Source of the DNA: a virus
Reading direction: 5' to 3' (one strand)
Virus record (IMG/VR): IMGVR_UViG_3300017763_000189
Span: 1 to 23,918 of that record
Length of the DNA stretch: 23,918 nucleotides
Every line of letters begins with the position of its first letter. Positions within the stretch are counted from its first letter, which is position 1. Below the pieces are notes generated by a model. The model worked only from the letters and a program-made list of their open reading frames with translations, did no database searches and was not told where the DNA came from. Below, piece after piece: positions 15,108 through 23,117 of the stretch. The position numbers and the translations under genes were made by a program.

Positions 15108-15794
15108 ATGACACGTATAGATTACAGAGCAAAATTCCAAGCATTGGGCAGAGATGAAGAATCTAAAGCCCTTGTTTATGGTGAAAGAAAATCCATTGCC
15201 TATGGAGCAGAGAATGAAAACATTTTGGCTCCTTTGTGGGATACTGACGGATTAATGTTTCCGTATACACCAATGATTCAGATGCAACACTCTAACGTGG
15301 CGTTTGGGCAATATGATTTGCCTCACACAAATTATGATTATATGGCGTATTCTAAAACACAGTCTCCATCAATGACTGTTACGGGTACATTTGGTGCTCA
15401 CACAGAACCAGAAGCAAGATATATGATTGCGGCTATACATTTCTTTAGAGTTGTATCAAAATCTAACTTTGGATTATCAGATCCAAAAAGAGGAACTCCT
15501 CCACCTAAATTGGCTTTTAGTGCATATGGTCCTGCTATGTTTAATAGAGTGCCTGTGTATATTAGATCAGTTTCTTTTGGTTTAGACCAAGATGTAGATT
15601 ATGTACCAATTACTTCAGGATTAGAAGAAACTGGTGATGGAACACTTGACAGTTATCTAGCAAAATCATATTTGCCACTAGTATTAAATATATTTGTTGA
15701 TGCAGTTGTTAGTCCAAATCCATCGCAGTTAAGAGATGAATTTAACTTAGAAGATTTCCGTACTGGAAAATTATTAGACAAAGGATTTTATTAA
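15108..15794 (+). CDS. gp48: Baseplate tail-tube cap / initiator protein (gp48- or gp54-like), 228 aa
   Basis: Contains a tail-tube-like set of motifs: LMFPYTPMIQMQHSNVAFG, NYDYMAYSKTQSPSMTVTG near residues 75-95, ARYMIAAIHFFRVVSKSNFG near 110, GTPPPKLAFSAYGPAMFN near 128 and FGLDQDVDYV. These match, from memory, the tube-cap proteins of T4-like marine phages which sit on the hub and start tube polymerisation. T4 gp48 is longer (364). The start ATG at 15108 is chosen over the upstream frame because it follows the late promoter and gives the typical MTRIDYRAKF beginning. gp48 versus gp54 is not settled. It overlaps gp53 by one base (TAATG). Confidence 0.75.
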   Translation: MTRIDYRAKFQALGRDEESKALVYGERKSIAYGAENENILAPLWDTDGLMFPYTPMIQMQHSNVAFGQYDLPHTNYDYMAYSKTQSPSMTVTGTFGAHTEPEARYMIAAIHFFRVVSKSNFGLSDPKRGTPPPKLAFSAYGPAMFNRVPVYIRSVSFGLDQDVDYVPITSGLEETGDGTLDSYLAKSYLPLVLNIFVDAVVSPNPSQLRDEFNLEDFRTGKLLDKGFY

Positions 15795-16072
15795 TGTATA
15801 GTTCAAATAGTCCATATAGCAAAACACCAATGAAAGGTGATTATCTTGATATAATGAATCCAAAATTTATTATTAGAGATGAGTCAGATGAAAGTTATGA
15901 AATTGAATCTAGATATGAAATGAGACCAGATTTACTAGCTAATAAACTTTTTGGATCAGTAAAATATTGGTGGGTGTTTGCAGTAAGAAACCCAGATAAA
16001 ATTGTTGACCCTATACAAGATTTCAAAGCAGGTTGCGTTATAAAAATTCCTAAATTAGAAAACATAAGGTAA
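15794..16072 (+). CDS. gp53: Baseplate wedge protein gp53, 92 aa
   Basis: Short protein with the gp53 core YEMRPDLLANKLFGSVKYWW, then FAVRNPDKIVDPIQDFKAG and IKIPKLENIR. This LysM-like module joins wedges and hub in T4. T4 gp53 is 196 residues, so this form keeps only the core, as do several marine relatives. The ATG overlaps the previous stop (TAATG), so translation is probably coupled. Confidence 0.82.
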   Translation: MYSSNSPYSKTPMKGDYLDIMNPKFIIRDESDESYEIESRYEMRPDLLANKLFGSVKYWWVFAVRNPDKIVDPIQDFKAGCVIKIPKLENIR

Positions 16073-16078
16073 AACAAG

Positions 16079-18892
16079 ATGCCAGGCAAAGGTACAGGTG
16101 GAAAACACATAAAAGACGCTAAAGTCGATTCTGATCCTAATATAGATTTAGAAACCATCCAAGCAAAAAAATATAAAGGTGATGGATCTATGGCTGGATA
16201 CGGTAAAGTAAATGCCGACAAGGTTACAGCATCTGAAGTTGCAACTGGTGTAGCAGAAAAAAATCAGTCAAAAGAATTAGATGCAGGAGTATCAGCAGTT
16301 ACAAACACATTCTTACCAACTTGGCACGAACCAAAAAATCATCCAGAATATGATAGAGGCACCAATAACAAAGGTTTAAACTATATTACTGAAACGACTG
16401 ATGCTCAAGCAAAAGCAAATGCAAAAGGTGAATCATTAAGCCAAAAAGATGTTCAAGAAATAAAAGCAAAAGTTGAAGATGCAAATTCTCCTTATATCTA
16501 TAATGATAAAATTATGGGCATGGTTGAAGGTGAAGATAAAAGTGCATATAATAATTTTGATGCAAGAAATCATCCAGAATATAAAGAAAATCCAAAAGGT
16601 GTTGTAAATGAAAATTATGCTACATCAGATGATGGGTATCCTGAAGGAGAAAAGAAAGAATATGTTCATCATACTATGTATAAAAGAAATGTATTACTTG
16701 ATTATGATGGACCAACATATCATTTTGAATTACAAATGATATCAGAAACCGATGCAACACTGGCACAACGTTGGATATTAGAAGCAGATGATCCATTTGA
16801 AAATTGGAGGCCAACTGCGGCACAACCAGTAACAATAGCAGAAACTGGTTCAACTGTTTTAAATTTACAATCATGTATGATTGAAGCTGTAGCAGGGCCA
16901 ACAAATAATCAACACCGTGTTACAGGTGCTACAAATTTCCAAATGACCTTTGCACAACCTTTAGGGGTTTCATTTACAAACTTAATTGTTAATGGTGCAG
17001 TACAACTAGGTATGCCAGATGGCTTAAAAGCAACGTATCTTTTAAAATTAAAATTTATTGGTAGAGATGCAAAAACTGGAGCAGATATAAATCCTATTCC
17101 AAATACTGAAAGACAATTTTTAATTAATATAGTTGGAGTAGAACAAACTGTTGATACTACTGGAGGTATATTCAATGTAACCGCCGTTAGAAGTGGTGAC
17201 CAAGGAACTTATCAACACGTATATTCAACAGACCGTCCAATGGAATTAAGTAATATTAAAACTGTAAATGATATGATGCAAAAATTGGCTGATGCTATTA
17301 ATGTTAATGAAATTGATAAATTGGCAATTGAAAAAGCAATATTAGATGAATATTATATACACATTGACGAAAACGCAAAAAAAATATTAGCAGATGACGA
17401 AATAGTTCCAACTAATGAAAAAGGAGTAGCAAATGCAAACCAATTTTCATCATACCAAGCAGATTCTAATGATGAAGAAGGAGAAAAGAAGTTACTTCGA
17501 ACATTTAAAATTCCACAAAACACAGGCTTAAATCGAATAATGGAATTTGCATTATCACATTCAAGAAAATTACAGAATTTAGCAAAAGGATTTGACGAAA
17601 ATGACAAAGATCCAGATTCAACAGATTCAGCTAAAATTAAAAAATATAAAAAATTTATTTTTAAGATAAAAGCAGATGTTGTTAATATTGGTTGGGATAT
17701 GTTGCGTAATGACTACGCAAGAGAATATCATTATACTATATCATTATTTCCAACTATTAGACCAGAAATTTTAATGGGTACTTACGCAAAACAAGTTGAA
17801 GCCGTAAGAGAAAAAGTTAAAGAATTAACTAGTCCTGATATAGGTGAAGGTAAAACTAGAACAAAATATAGAGGGTTACGAAAAAGATATGACTATTTGT
17901 TTACTGGTATGAATGATAAAGTTTTAAGATTTGATCTTAAATTTAACAATAACTTTTTTATGGCTATGCATAGTTATCAAAACTTATATGATAATATTGA
18001 CAAATCTACACAAGATAGAATTGTTGATTCAGGAGAAAAATTAAGAGAATTTAAACAACAACAAGCACAAGTAAAAGCGGCTTGGAAAGCATACTTAACA
18101 AATAAAGCGGCCAAAGTAGGAAAAAAAGGTTTTGATCCAATTGTAGAAATGGCATCTTCTAGTACATATAATCAATTTAAAAAAGAAAGAGAAAAACTAA
18201 TAAATCAATATGTAGGAAGAATTGAAGACGGAACTATTGAAGGTGATGAAGCATTGGCTAATAAATTAACAAGTCTCGATACGTATGAAAGTAAATTAAC
18301 AGAAAATAATAAAGGAAGAATTAGTTCAAATGGTCCAACGTCATCTTCCGAATTAGGTGGAAACGAGCAAAAAAGAATTATTGGAGAATTAATTGACGAA
18401 AATGATTTATCAAATAAAATTGAATCAGGTCAAATTCCAACTCATGTAATGTGGGGAGTAACAAGAGATGCATCAGCTGGAAACTTTAATGACGAAGGCC
18501 ATCCTGAAAACAAAGGTAAGCATCAATTTGATGCAGTAATGCAGGCATCATTAAACGATTTTCAAGCAGATATGGTTCAAATGGATATGGATATTAGAGG
18601 AGATATGTATTGGTTAGAAAGTGAAGCAGACCCACGTTCAGAAACAGCGTCATATTATTCAGGAGAAAATTATCTATTATTTAGAGCAATTACAAGTGCA
18701 GGTGAACCTGATATAAATACTGGTATAGCAACTCCAGGAGACACTAAAAAAGAACAATTACTTAATGGTGTTTATGCTGTTGTAAATGTAACAAGTAGAT
18801 TTGAAGGTGGATTGTTTACACAAAATATTAAAGGTCCACGTGAAAACTTTATTTACGATACATCAATATTAGAAGAATTTAAGGAAGAATAA
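16079..18892 (+). CDS. Large baseplate hub/structural protein, 937 aa
   Basis: Position between gp53 and gp5 and late strand point to a baseplate protein. Residues 1-200 are hydrophilic, probably extended, and repeat an NHPEY motif twice (near residues 88 and 164). Residues 200-400 look like a folded hub/tube domain (YKRNVLLDYDGPTYHFELQM, LGMPDGLKATYLLKLKFIG, TTGGIFNVTAVRSGD). The middle is Lys/Glu-rich and helical; a last domain near 780-930 holds MQASLNDFQADMVQMDMDIR and GVYAVVNVTSRFEGG. It may correspond to gp27 or to the VrlC-like structural proteins of cyanophages; neither can be confirmed by eye. An AAGG site lies nine bases before the ATG. Confidence 0.6.
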   Translation: MPGKGTGGKHIKDAKVDSDPNIDLETIQAKKYKGDGSMAGYGKVNADKVTASEVATGVAEKNQSKELDAGVSAVTNTFLPTWHEPKNHPEYDRGTNNKGLNYITETTDAQAKANAKGESLSQKDVQEIKAKVEDANSPYIYNDKIMGMVEGEDKSAYNNFDARNHPEYKENPKGVVNENYATSDDGYPEGEKKEYVHHTMYKRNVLLDYDGPTYHFELQMISETDATLAQRWILEADDPFENWRPTAAQPVTIAETGSTVLNLQSCMIEAVAGPTNNQHRVTGATNFQMTFAQPLGVSFTNLIVNGAVQLGMPDGLKATYLLKLKFIGRDAKTGADINPIPNTERQFLINIVGVEQTVDTTGGIFNVTAVRSGDQGTYQHVYSTDRPMELSNIKTVNDMMQKLADAINVNEIDKLAIEKAILDEYYIHIDENAKKILADDEIVPTNEKGVANANQFSSYQADSNDEEGEKKLLRTFKIPQNTGLNRIMEFALSHSRKLQNLAKGFDENDKDPDSTDSAKIKKYKKFIFKIKADVVNIGWDMLRNDYAREYHYTISLFPTIRPEILMGTYAKQVEAVREKVKELTSPDIGEGKTRTKYRGLRKRYDYLFTGMNDKVLRFDLKFNNNFFMAMHSYQNLYDNIDKSTQDRIVDSGEKLREFKQQQAQVKAAWKAYLTNKAAKVGKKGFDPIVEMASSSTYNQFKKEREKLINQYVGRIEDGTIEGDEALANKLTSLDTYESKLTENNKGRISSNGPTSSSELGGNEQKRIIGELIDENDLSNKIESGQIPTHVMWGVTRDASAGNFNDEGHPENKGKHQFDAVMQASLNDFQADMVQMDMDIRGDMYWLESEADPRSETASYYSGENYLLFRAITSAGEPDINTGIATPGDTKKEQLLNGVYAVVNVTSRFEGGLFTQNIKGPRENFIYDTSILEEFKEE

Positions 18893-18894
18893 CA

Positions 18895-20355
18895 ATGGCA
18901 ACTAAAAAAATACAATCAGTAACAAGCCTTAAAAATTTGCATTCAGATGAGTTAAAAACTTTAGGTCACGTAAAAACATATGACGGTATATATGAAGCCG
19001 TTGTAGTTAATGCAAAAGATATACAAAAAAATGGAAGACTTGTTGTTAGATTAGTTGGCACAAATATAAAAATAACAGATTTACCAGATAGTTATACAAA
19101 AAGTGAATCACACTTAAACTTAACTGTACGTTGGAGTTCTCCATTTGCTGGAGCAACAAACATATCAAACACAATAAAATCAGGTGGAGTAAATCCACAT
19201 TCAGATATAGATCCAGATAAAACTTTTGATGGAGCACAAAGAAGTTATGGTATGTGGATGATTCCACCAGATGTTGGAAACAAAGTATTAGTAATGTTTA
19301 TTGGTGGTGATTTAGCTAAAGGTGTTGTTGTTGGATGTTTATATCAACATTTAATGAATCATATGGTTCCTGGTATTGCTAAAGCAAGAACATTTACATC
19401 TGTAGAATCTGAATTAAAAGAAACTCCTACAGCAGAATATAACAAAGCATCAGATGTTGCTAGTAATGTAGATTATACAAAATCACGTTCAAGTGATGGA
19501 TTAACTCCAACTGATAATGTTAAAAGAGCTGTACATACTTTACATTATAACGGGTTGAAAGAACAAGGTTTAGAAGAAGATAATACTAGAGGACTAACAA
19601 GTTCATCAGCAAGACGTGAATCACCTTCAAAAGTATTTGGAGTATTAACTCCAGATGCAAATCAATTTGTAATGGACGATGGTGATCAACAACTAATTAG
19701 ATTAAGAACTAAATCAGGTGCACAAATATTGTTAGATGAAACTAATGGTAATGTTTATATTATTAATAAAAAAGGATCAGGATATGTTGAAATTGATAAT
19801 GATGGAAAGATTGATGTTTGGGCAAATGATTCGATTAGTGTACGTTCACAAAAAGATATAAATTTAAGAGCAGACAGAGATCTTAATTTTGAATCAGGTA
19901 GACATATTAATATAAAAGCACACAAAACAAGTGATACTGGCCAACCATCAGATACAACAAATACATTAACATCAGTAGATGGAAATTTAAATTTAGATGT
20001 AGAAGGTCAAGTAAGAATTAAAACAGGTGGTTCAACTAAAATTACATCTGGAGCAAGTTTTAATTTATCAACCACAGGATCAAATCATCTTACTGCTTCT
20101 GCAAACACTGAAATTTTAAGTGGTGGCAATCATCATGAAACAGCATCAGCAATACATATGAACGGTCCTGCGGCCGCTGGTGCAAGTAATTATGGTGGAT
20201 TAACTGTTAAAGCAAATGCTAAAGGTATATTGTATTTTACAAATACTCTTTACACAAGAAATAGTGAAGATAAAAGAAATACTGAAAGAGTTGGAACTAT
20301 CCTAACAAGGTTCCCAACTAGAGAACCTTTTGCTAGGCAAGAATATACAGATTAA
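18895..20355 (+). CDS. gp5: Baseplate central spike gp5, without lysozyme domain, 486 aa
   Basis: Residues 20-155 form an OB-fold of the gp5/VgrG kind (GIYEAVVVNAKDIQKNGRLV, WMIPPDVGNKVLVMFIGGD, GVVVGCLYQ). Residues 160-260 are a low-complexity linker. From 262 to about 440 short beta repeats form a spike (VYIINKKGSGYVEIDNDGK, INLRADRDLNFESGRHINIK). The end has the motif PTREPFARQEY. T4 gp5 (575) has a lysozyme between OB-fold and spike; here that space holds no E-D-T-type lysozyme sequence. The start has AAGGAAG eight bases upstream. The stop overlaps the convergent lipoprotein stop. Confidence 0.85.
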   Translation: MATKKIQSVTSLKNLHSDELKTLGHVKTYDGIYEAVVVNAKDIQKNGRLVVRLVGTNIKITDLPDSYTKSESHLNLTVRWSSPFAGATNISNTIKSGGVNPHSDIDPDKTFDGAQRSYGMWMIPPDVGNKVLVMFIGGDLAKGVVVGCLYQHLMNHMVPGIAKARTFTSVESELKETPTAEYNKASDVASNVDYTKSRSSDGLTPTDNVKRAVHTLHYNGLKEQGLEEDNTRGLTSSSARRESPSKVFGVLTPDANQFVMDDGDQQLIRLRTKSGAQILLDETNGNVYIINKKGSGYVEIDNDGKIDVWANDSISVRSQKDINLRADRDLNFESGRHINIKAHKTSDTGQPSDTTNTLTSVDGNLNLDVEGQVRIKTGGSTKITSGASFNLSTTGSNHLTASANTEILSGGNHHETASAIHMNGPAAAGASNYGGLTVKANAKGILYFTNTLYTRNSEDKRNTERVGTILTRFPTREPFARQEYTD

Positions 20356-20927
20356 TTCCAACCAACACCAACTGGTGTCAGCATATATTGACCTTTGTCG
20401 TTAGTAACCTGCATACCATTTTCAATTTTAACTTTAGGGTCTTTCATAAGTTCCCATTTACCTGAAGCTGTTCTACAAGCAACACCTTCACTTTGTTCCA
20501 TTCTTGCACCAATTTGTACTTCTTGGATAAAAGAACGACAAGGTATTTGTCCGTTTTGTATGTAGTAAGTTTCAGTTACCATTACACCACCTCTATGGCC
20601 AGTGTTTGGATTTTCCCAAGTAACAGGGACACCGTCTTTAGCATATTCAAATGCTCTATAGGCAACTTTTTCGTGTTTGATAGTTTCATAATGATCTAAT
20701 TGAGCTCCTACGTTACGTCCCCAATGCGAACCAAGTATTACACCCAAAATAGTTGCGGCATCTTTACCACTTCCACTACCAAATTGATTACCAATTACAC
20801 CACCAATAACAGCACCACCTAATGTGTAAGTGTCTGTTTTAGAAACAGTTTGTCCTGTTGTAGCCGTACAATTAGTTAGAAATATAACAGCAAATAAACT
20901 TGCTATTAGTTTTTTTATTTTATACAT
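20352..20927 (-). CDS. 17-kDa surface-antigen-like lipoprotein, 191 aa
   Basis: The start at 20927 gives a classical lipoprotein signal: KIKK, a hydrophobic stretch and lipobox LTNC with C20. AAGAGG lies six bases before it; the frame extends 12 codons further up but without such a site. A glycine zipper follows (GGAVIGGVIGNQFGSGSG, ILGVILGSHWGRNVG), then a C-terminal domain with CRSFIQEVQIGARMEQ and ACRTASGKWELM, typical of Rickettsia 17-kDa antigen/RT0821-type proteins of alphaproteobacteria. The product is probably an outer-membrane lipoprotein made early in infection, perhaps to change the surface or block superinfection; that role is inferred. Probably acquired from a host. Confidence 0.82.
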   Translation of the reverse strand: MYKIKKLIASLFAVIFLTNCTATTGQTVSKTDTYTLGGAVIGGVIGNQFGSGSGKDAATILGVILGSHWGRNVGAQLDHYETIKHEKVAYRAFEYAKDGVPVTWENPNTGHRGGVMVTETYYIQNGQIPCRSFIQEVQIGARMEQSEGVACRTASGKWELMKDPKVKIENGMQVTNDKGQYMLTPVGVGWN

Positions 20928-20951
20928 TTTATACCTCTTCATATTCTTACT

Positions 20952-20979
20952 ACTATAACACAATATAGAAATCTGTCAA
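20952..20979 (-). promoter_or_regulatory. Sigma70-type promoter of the lipoprotein gene
   Basis: Minus strand: -35 TTGACA (20979-20974), 16-base spacer, -10 TATAGT (20957-20952), about 25 bases before the ATG. Confidence 0.75.
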
Positions 20980-20989
20980 CCAAAAAAAG

Positions 20990-21031
20990 CCATAAAAAAA
21001 GCCTGCAAAGTATAGACTTTTACAGGCTTTT
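20990..21031 (-). terminator. Intrinsic terminator after the HTH gene
   Basis: Stem GCCTG-(internal bulge)-AAAGT / ACTTT-CAGGC around an ATAG-type loop (21001-21027). On the minus strand it is followed by seven Ts, giving a strong terminator; on the plus strand TTTT follows, so it may act both ways. It separates the HTH gene from the lipoprotein promoter. Confidence 0.82.
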
Positions 21032-21049
21032 AATACTAAAGTGGCCTAA

Positions 21050-21313
21050 TTAGGCAACTTTTCTTTGCATAATACGATATTTTACCGCACTTCTTTTAGT
21101 ATCTCTAGTAACAAATCTTAGTGATCTGATATCAAAACCGTTTTGTCTCAACTCACAAATTCTTGCAGTTGGCTTCATGATTTTGTATCTTGAAACTAAT
21201 GATTTATTAGTTACTGTAGATCCAGTACCCCAGTAGTATTGTAGGATTCTTTGTTTTTGAGTTCCTACTTTGTACTGTGAAGTACCTTTTACTTTTACAT
21301 TATGTAATCCCAT
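21050..21313 (-). CDS. Small helix-turn-helix protein, 87 aa
   Basis: The centre (QRILQYYWGTGSTVTNKSL, then RICELRQNGFDI and YRI at the end) matches the small winged-helix HTH module (HTH_39-like) found in many phages, with TARICELRQNGF as the likely recognition helix region. It may bind DNA as an early regulator. GGAG lies about seven bases before the ATG. It has its own sigma70-type promoter and an intrinsic terminator, so it is a monocistronic, probably highly expressed early gene. No target can be named. Confidence 0.72.
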   Translation of the reverse strand: MGLHNVKVKGTSQYKVGTQKQRILQYYWGTGSTVTNKSLVSRYKIMKPTARICELRQNGFDIRSLRFVTRDTKRSAVKYRIMQRKVA

Positions 21314-21353
21314 GTTATTTCTCCAGTTCTAACAAGTTAAGTTATTTTTATAT

Positions 21354-21380
21354 ATTATATTCATATATTGATCTTGTCAA
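21354..21380 (-). promoter_or_regulatory. Sigma70-type promoter of the HTH gene
   Basis: Minus strand: -35 TTGACA (21380-21375), 15-base spacer, -10 TATAAT (21359-21354), about 41 bases before the ATG. The short spacer is offset by consensus hexamers. Confidence 0.6.
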
Positions 21381-21390
21381 GTCTTTTTTT

Positions 21391-21408
21391 CAAAACAGGA
21401 TTGTTTTG
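21391..21408. repeat. Perfect 7-bp inverted repeat after the yhhQ gene
   Basis: CAAAACA and TGTTTTG around GGAT, just past the yhhQ stop and before the -35 box of the HTH promoter. On the minus strand it is followed by As, not Ts, so it is not a normal terminator. Confidence 0.4.
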
Positions 21409-21413
21409 GCCAA

Positions 21414-22073
21414 CTACTTAATTTTTTTCAAATCAGAACCAGCATTTTTAAATGATGATTGCACTGATTCGCTAACTTTTATTCTAGTAGATAGATATCT
21501 AAGTAGTACTCCATAAGCCGGTAAGAATATAATTAAACCTACTGCGATTTTAATTACAACTTGTGACCCTGCAATTTCTATCCAGTTTGCCGCCATATAC
21601 TCATCAGCTGAGTTGTTGAATGCAACGTAAAAGAATGTGTATGTATCAATAATATTAGCTACAACTGTTGATAATGCTGGTGCTATCCACCATTGAGACA
21701 TTCTTTCTCTTAATACTTGGAATACATATACGTCAAGCATTGTACCTACTGCGTATGCTGTTGCACTTGCAAATCCAATTCTTAATGCTACTGATTGTGG
21801 GGCGCCTTCTGCCAATACAACCAAAATAGATCCTATAATTGCAAATGGATATGCTAATGCAATTGTTGATCTTGCTATGTGTTTTCCTAACAACCTAATA
21901 GTTAAATCAGTTGCTAATATAACTAGCGGAAATGTAAATGCCGCCCATGTAAGTTTAATACCAAGTATCTGTACCGGTATTGCCACAAGAGCATTTGAAA
22001 CTGTAATTACTACAACGTGTAATAACACCAACTTCCAAAGCATACTCTTGTCTATGTTTTTAAAATTAAACAT
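21414..22073 (-). CDS. yhhQ: YhhQ/VUT-family queuosine-precursor transporter, 219 aa
   Basis: An integral membrane protein with about six hydrophobic helices. Stretches typical of the VUT/COG1738 family are seen: FTFPLVILATDLTIRLLGKH, IALAYPFAIIG, GTMLDVYVFQVLRER, WWIAPALSTVVANIIDTYTF. Members import preQ0/preQ1, the deazaguanine precursors used for queuosine in tRNA, and in some phages for deazaguanine DNA modification. The start at 22073 has AAAGGAG seven bases upstream; a start at 22103 would lie within the promoter. It has its own sigma70-type promoter, so it is probably expressed early. No other deazaguanine gene is in this window. Confidence 0.85.
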   Translation of the reverse strand: MFNFKNIDKSMLWKLVLLHVVVITVSNALVAIPVQILGIKLTWAAFTFPLVILATDLTIRLLGKHIARSTIALAYPFAIIGSILVVLAEGAPQSVALRIGFASATAYAVGTMLDVYVFQVLRERMSQWWIAPALSTVVANIIDTYTFFYVAFNNSADEYMAANWIEIAGSQVVIKIAVGLIIFLPAYGVLLRYLSTRIKVSESVQSSFKNAGSDLKKIK

Positions 22074-22104
22074 ACGATTCTCCTTTATATAAAGATTAGT
22101 CATT

Positions 22105-22133
22105 ATTATAGCATTATTGTAATTTAATTACAA
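22105..22133 (-). promoter_or_regulatory. Sigma70-type promoter of yhhQ
   Basis: Minus strand: -35 TTGTAA (22133-22128), 17-base spacer, -10 TATAAT (22110-22105), giving a leader of about 25 bases. Confidence 0.7.
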
Positions 22134-22141
22134 TACACGAG

Positions 22142-22774
22142 TTAGTTGTTATCCACACACTTTAGGATTAAATCTTTAGCACCTTGCTGGCCAATTAACG
22201 AAAGATGATTGGGAATATCATCGCCTTGACATTCTTGTTGTTTAATAAATTCATAAGGTCCATTACGAATAACATTTGGTTGATTAAATATTTTCCAGTC
22301 TTTGTGAATATAATCTGTGAACGCATTTGTAAAAATATAAAACGGTTTTCCTGTTTGTTTTAGTTTCCAATATATTGCTTCTGTGATTACAAAACTGTTC
22401 AGTATTTCTAAATCTTCATTATAATATTTGGCTATATATTCTTGTGTTTCTTTTGGTGCGTGTTTATTAACAACATCAGTTCTTCCCCAACTAAACTTGC
22501 TTTCAAAATTCCAGCCGTCTGATTCTTTCCAGGCAATATTAATCCTTGTTGGTGATGTTAAAAAGACCATACATATATCAAATCCTTCTTCAATTGCTTC
22601 TTGGACCTGTATGTATATTTTTAAATTAGATGATCCTGGACGAGCATATATTTTAGGATTGTATCCTAAATTGTATTGCCATAATTGAGAATTATTTGTA
22701 ACTTCTTTATTTGAATACGTTGAACTATCAAAATCACTTGCCCAACTGCAACCACATATTGCAAGATTTTGCAT
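22142..22774 (-). CDS. SGNH/GDSL-like hydrolase, 210 aa (tentative)
   Basis: The N-terminal ICGCSWASDF (S10) resembles the nucleophile block of SGNH esterases, G47-S-S-N50 in RPGSSNLKI the Gly/Asn oxyanion block, and D186...H190 in DDIPNHLSLIGQQ the catalytic Asp/His block, although the Asp-His spacing is one longer than usual. Such proteins in marine phages may act on surface glycans or lipids. The ATG at 22774 overlaps the previous stop as TAATG with AAGGG upstream; a GTG at 22795 is an alternative. Fold moderately supported; substrate unknown. Confidence 0.6.
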   Translation of the reverse strand: MQNLAICGCSWASDFDSSTYSNKEVTNNSQLWQYNLGYNPKIYARPGSSNLKIYIQVQEAIEEGFDICMVFLTSPTRINIAWKESDGWNFESKFSWGRTDVVNKHAPKETQEYIAKYYNEDLEILNSFVITEAIYWKLKQTGKPFYIFTNAFTDYIHKDWKIFNQPNVIRNGPYEFIKQQECQGDDIPNHLSLIGQQGAKDLILKCVDNN

Positions 22775-23115
22775 TAGGTTAACCCTTGCGTCCACCCATG
22801 CCCATATAATTCTTCGATATCAACATAATCAGATCCGTACTTTATTCTATCAACTTGTTTTTGTTGATGTACACAAAGTCTTTTATATTCAGCTAAATCT
22901 TCTATTTCTGAAATTAGTTTCATAGGACAAGGATCGTTTAATATGTCATCTAAATGTTTTATAGCACACAATCTTGTACTGTATTCAATTATATCTTTTT
23001 TTGTTATACCTTCGGTTAAACAAGTTAGCAATATATTTTTTCTATATTTGTCAATTAAATTTGATAATTGTTTTACCCTTTTTGGGTCAGGATAAGGTGG
23101 TCTTCCTTTTTTCAT
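22774..23115 (-). CDS. Unknown protein, 113 aa
   Basis: A soluble, mainly helical protein beginning KKGRPPYPDPKRVKQL and containing LIDKYRKNILLTCLTEGITK and DLAEYKRLCVHQQKQVDRIK. No family is recognised. AGAGGAG lies eight bases before the ATG; it starts 2 bases after the radical SAM stop and overlaps the hydrolase start by TAATG, so the three genes are coupled and may act together. Confidence 0.65.
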   Translation of the reverse strand: MKKGRPPYPDPKRVKQLSNLIDKYRKNILLTCLTEGITKKDIIEYSTRLCAIKHLDDILNDPCPMKLISEIEDLAEYKRLCVHQQKQVDRIKYGSDYVDIEELYGHGWTQGLT

Positions 23116-23117
23116 AA

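Noticed and set aside
20928-20963. Upstream start for the lipoprotein
   Set aside because: It would begin within the promoter and put extra residues before the signal peptide; the ATG at 20927 has the ribosome-binding site.
21391-21408. Terminator after yhhQ
   Set aside because: The stem is followed by As on the transcribed strand, so it lacks the U-tract.
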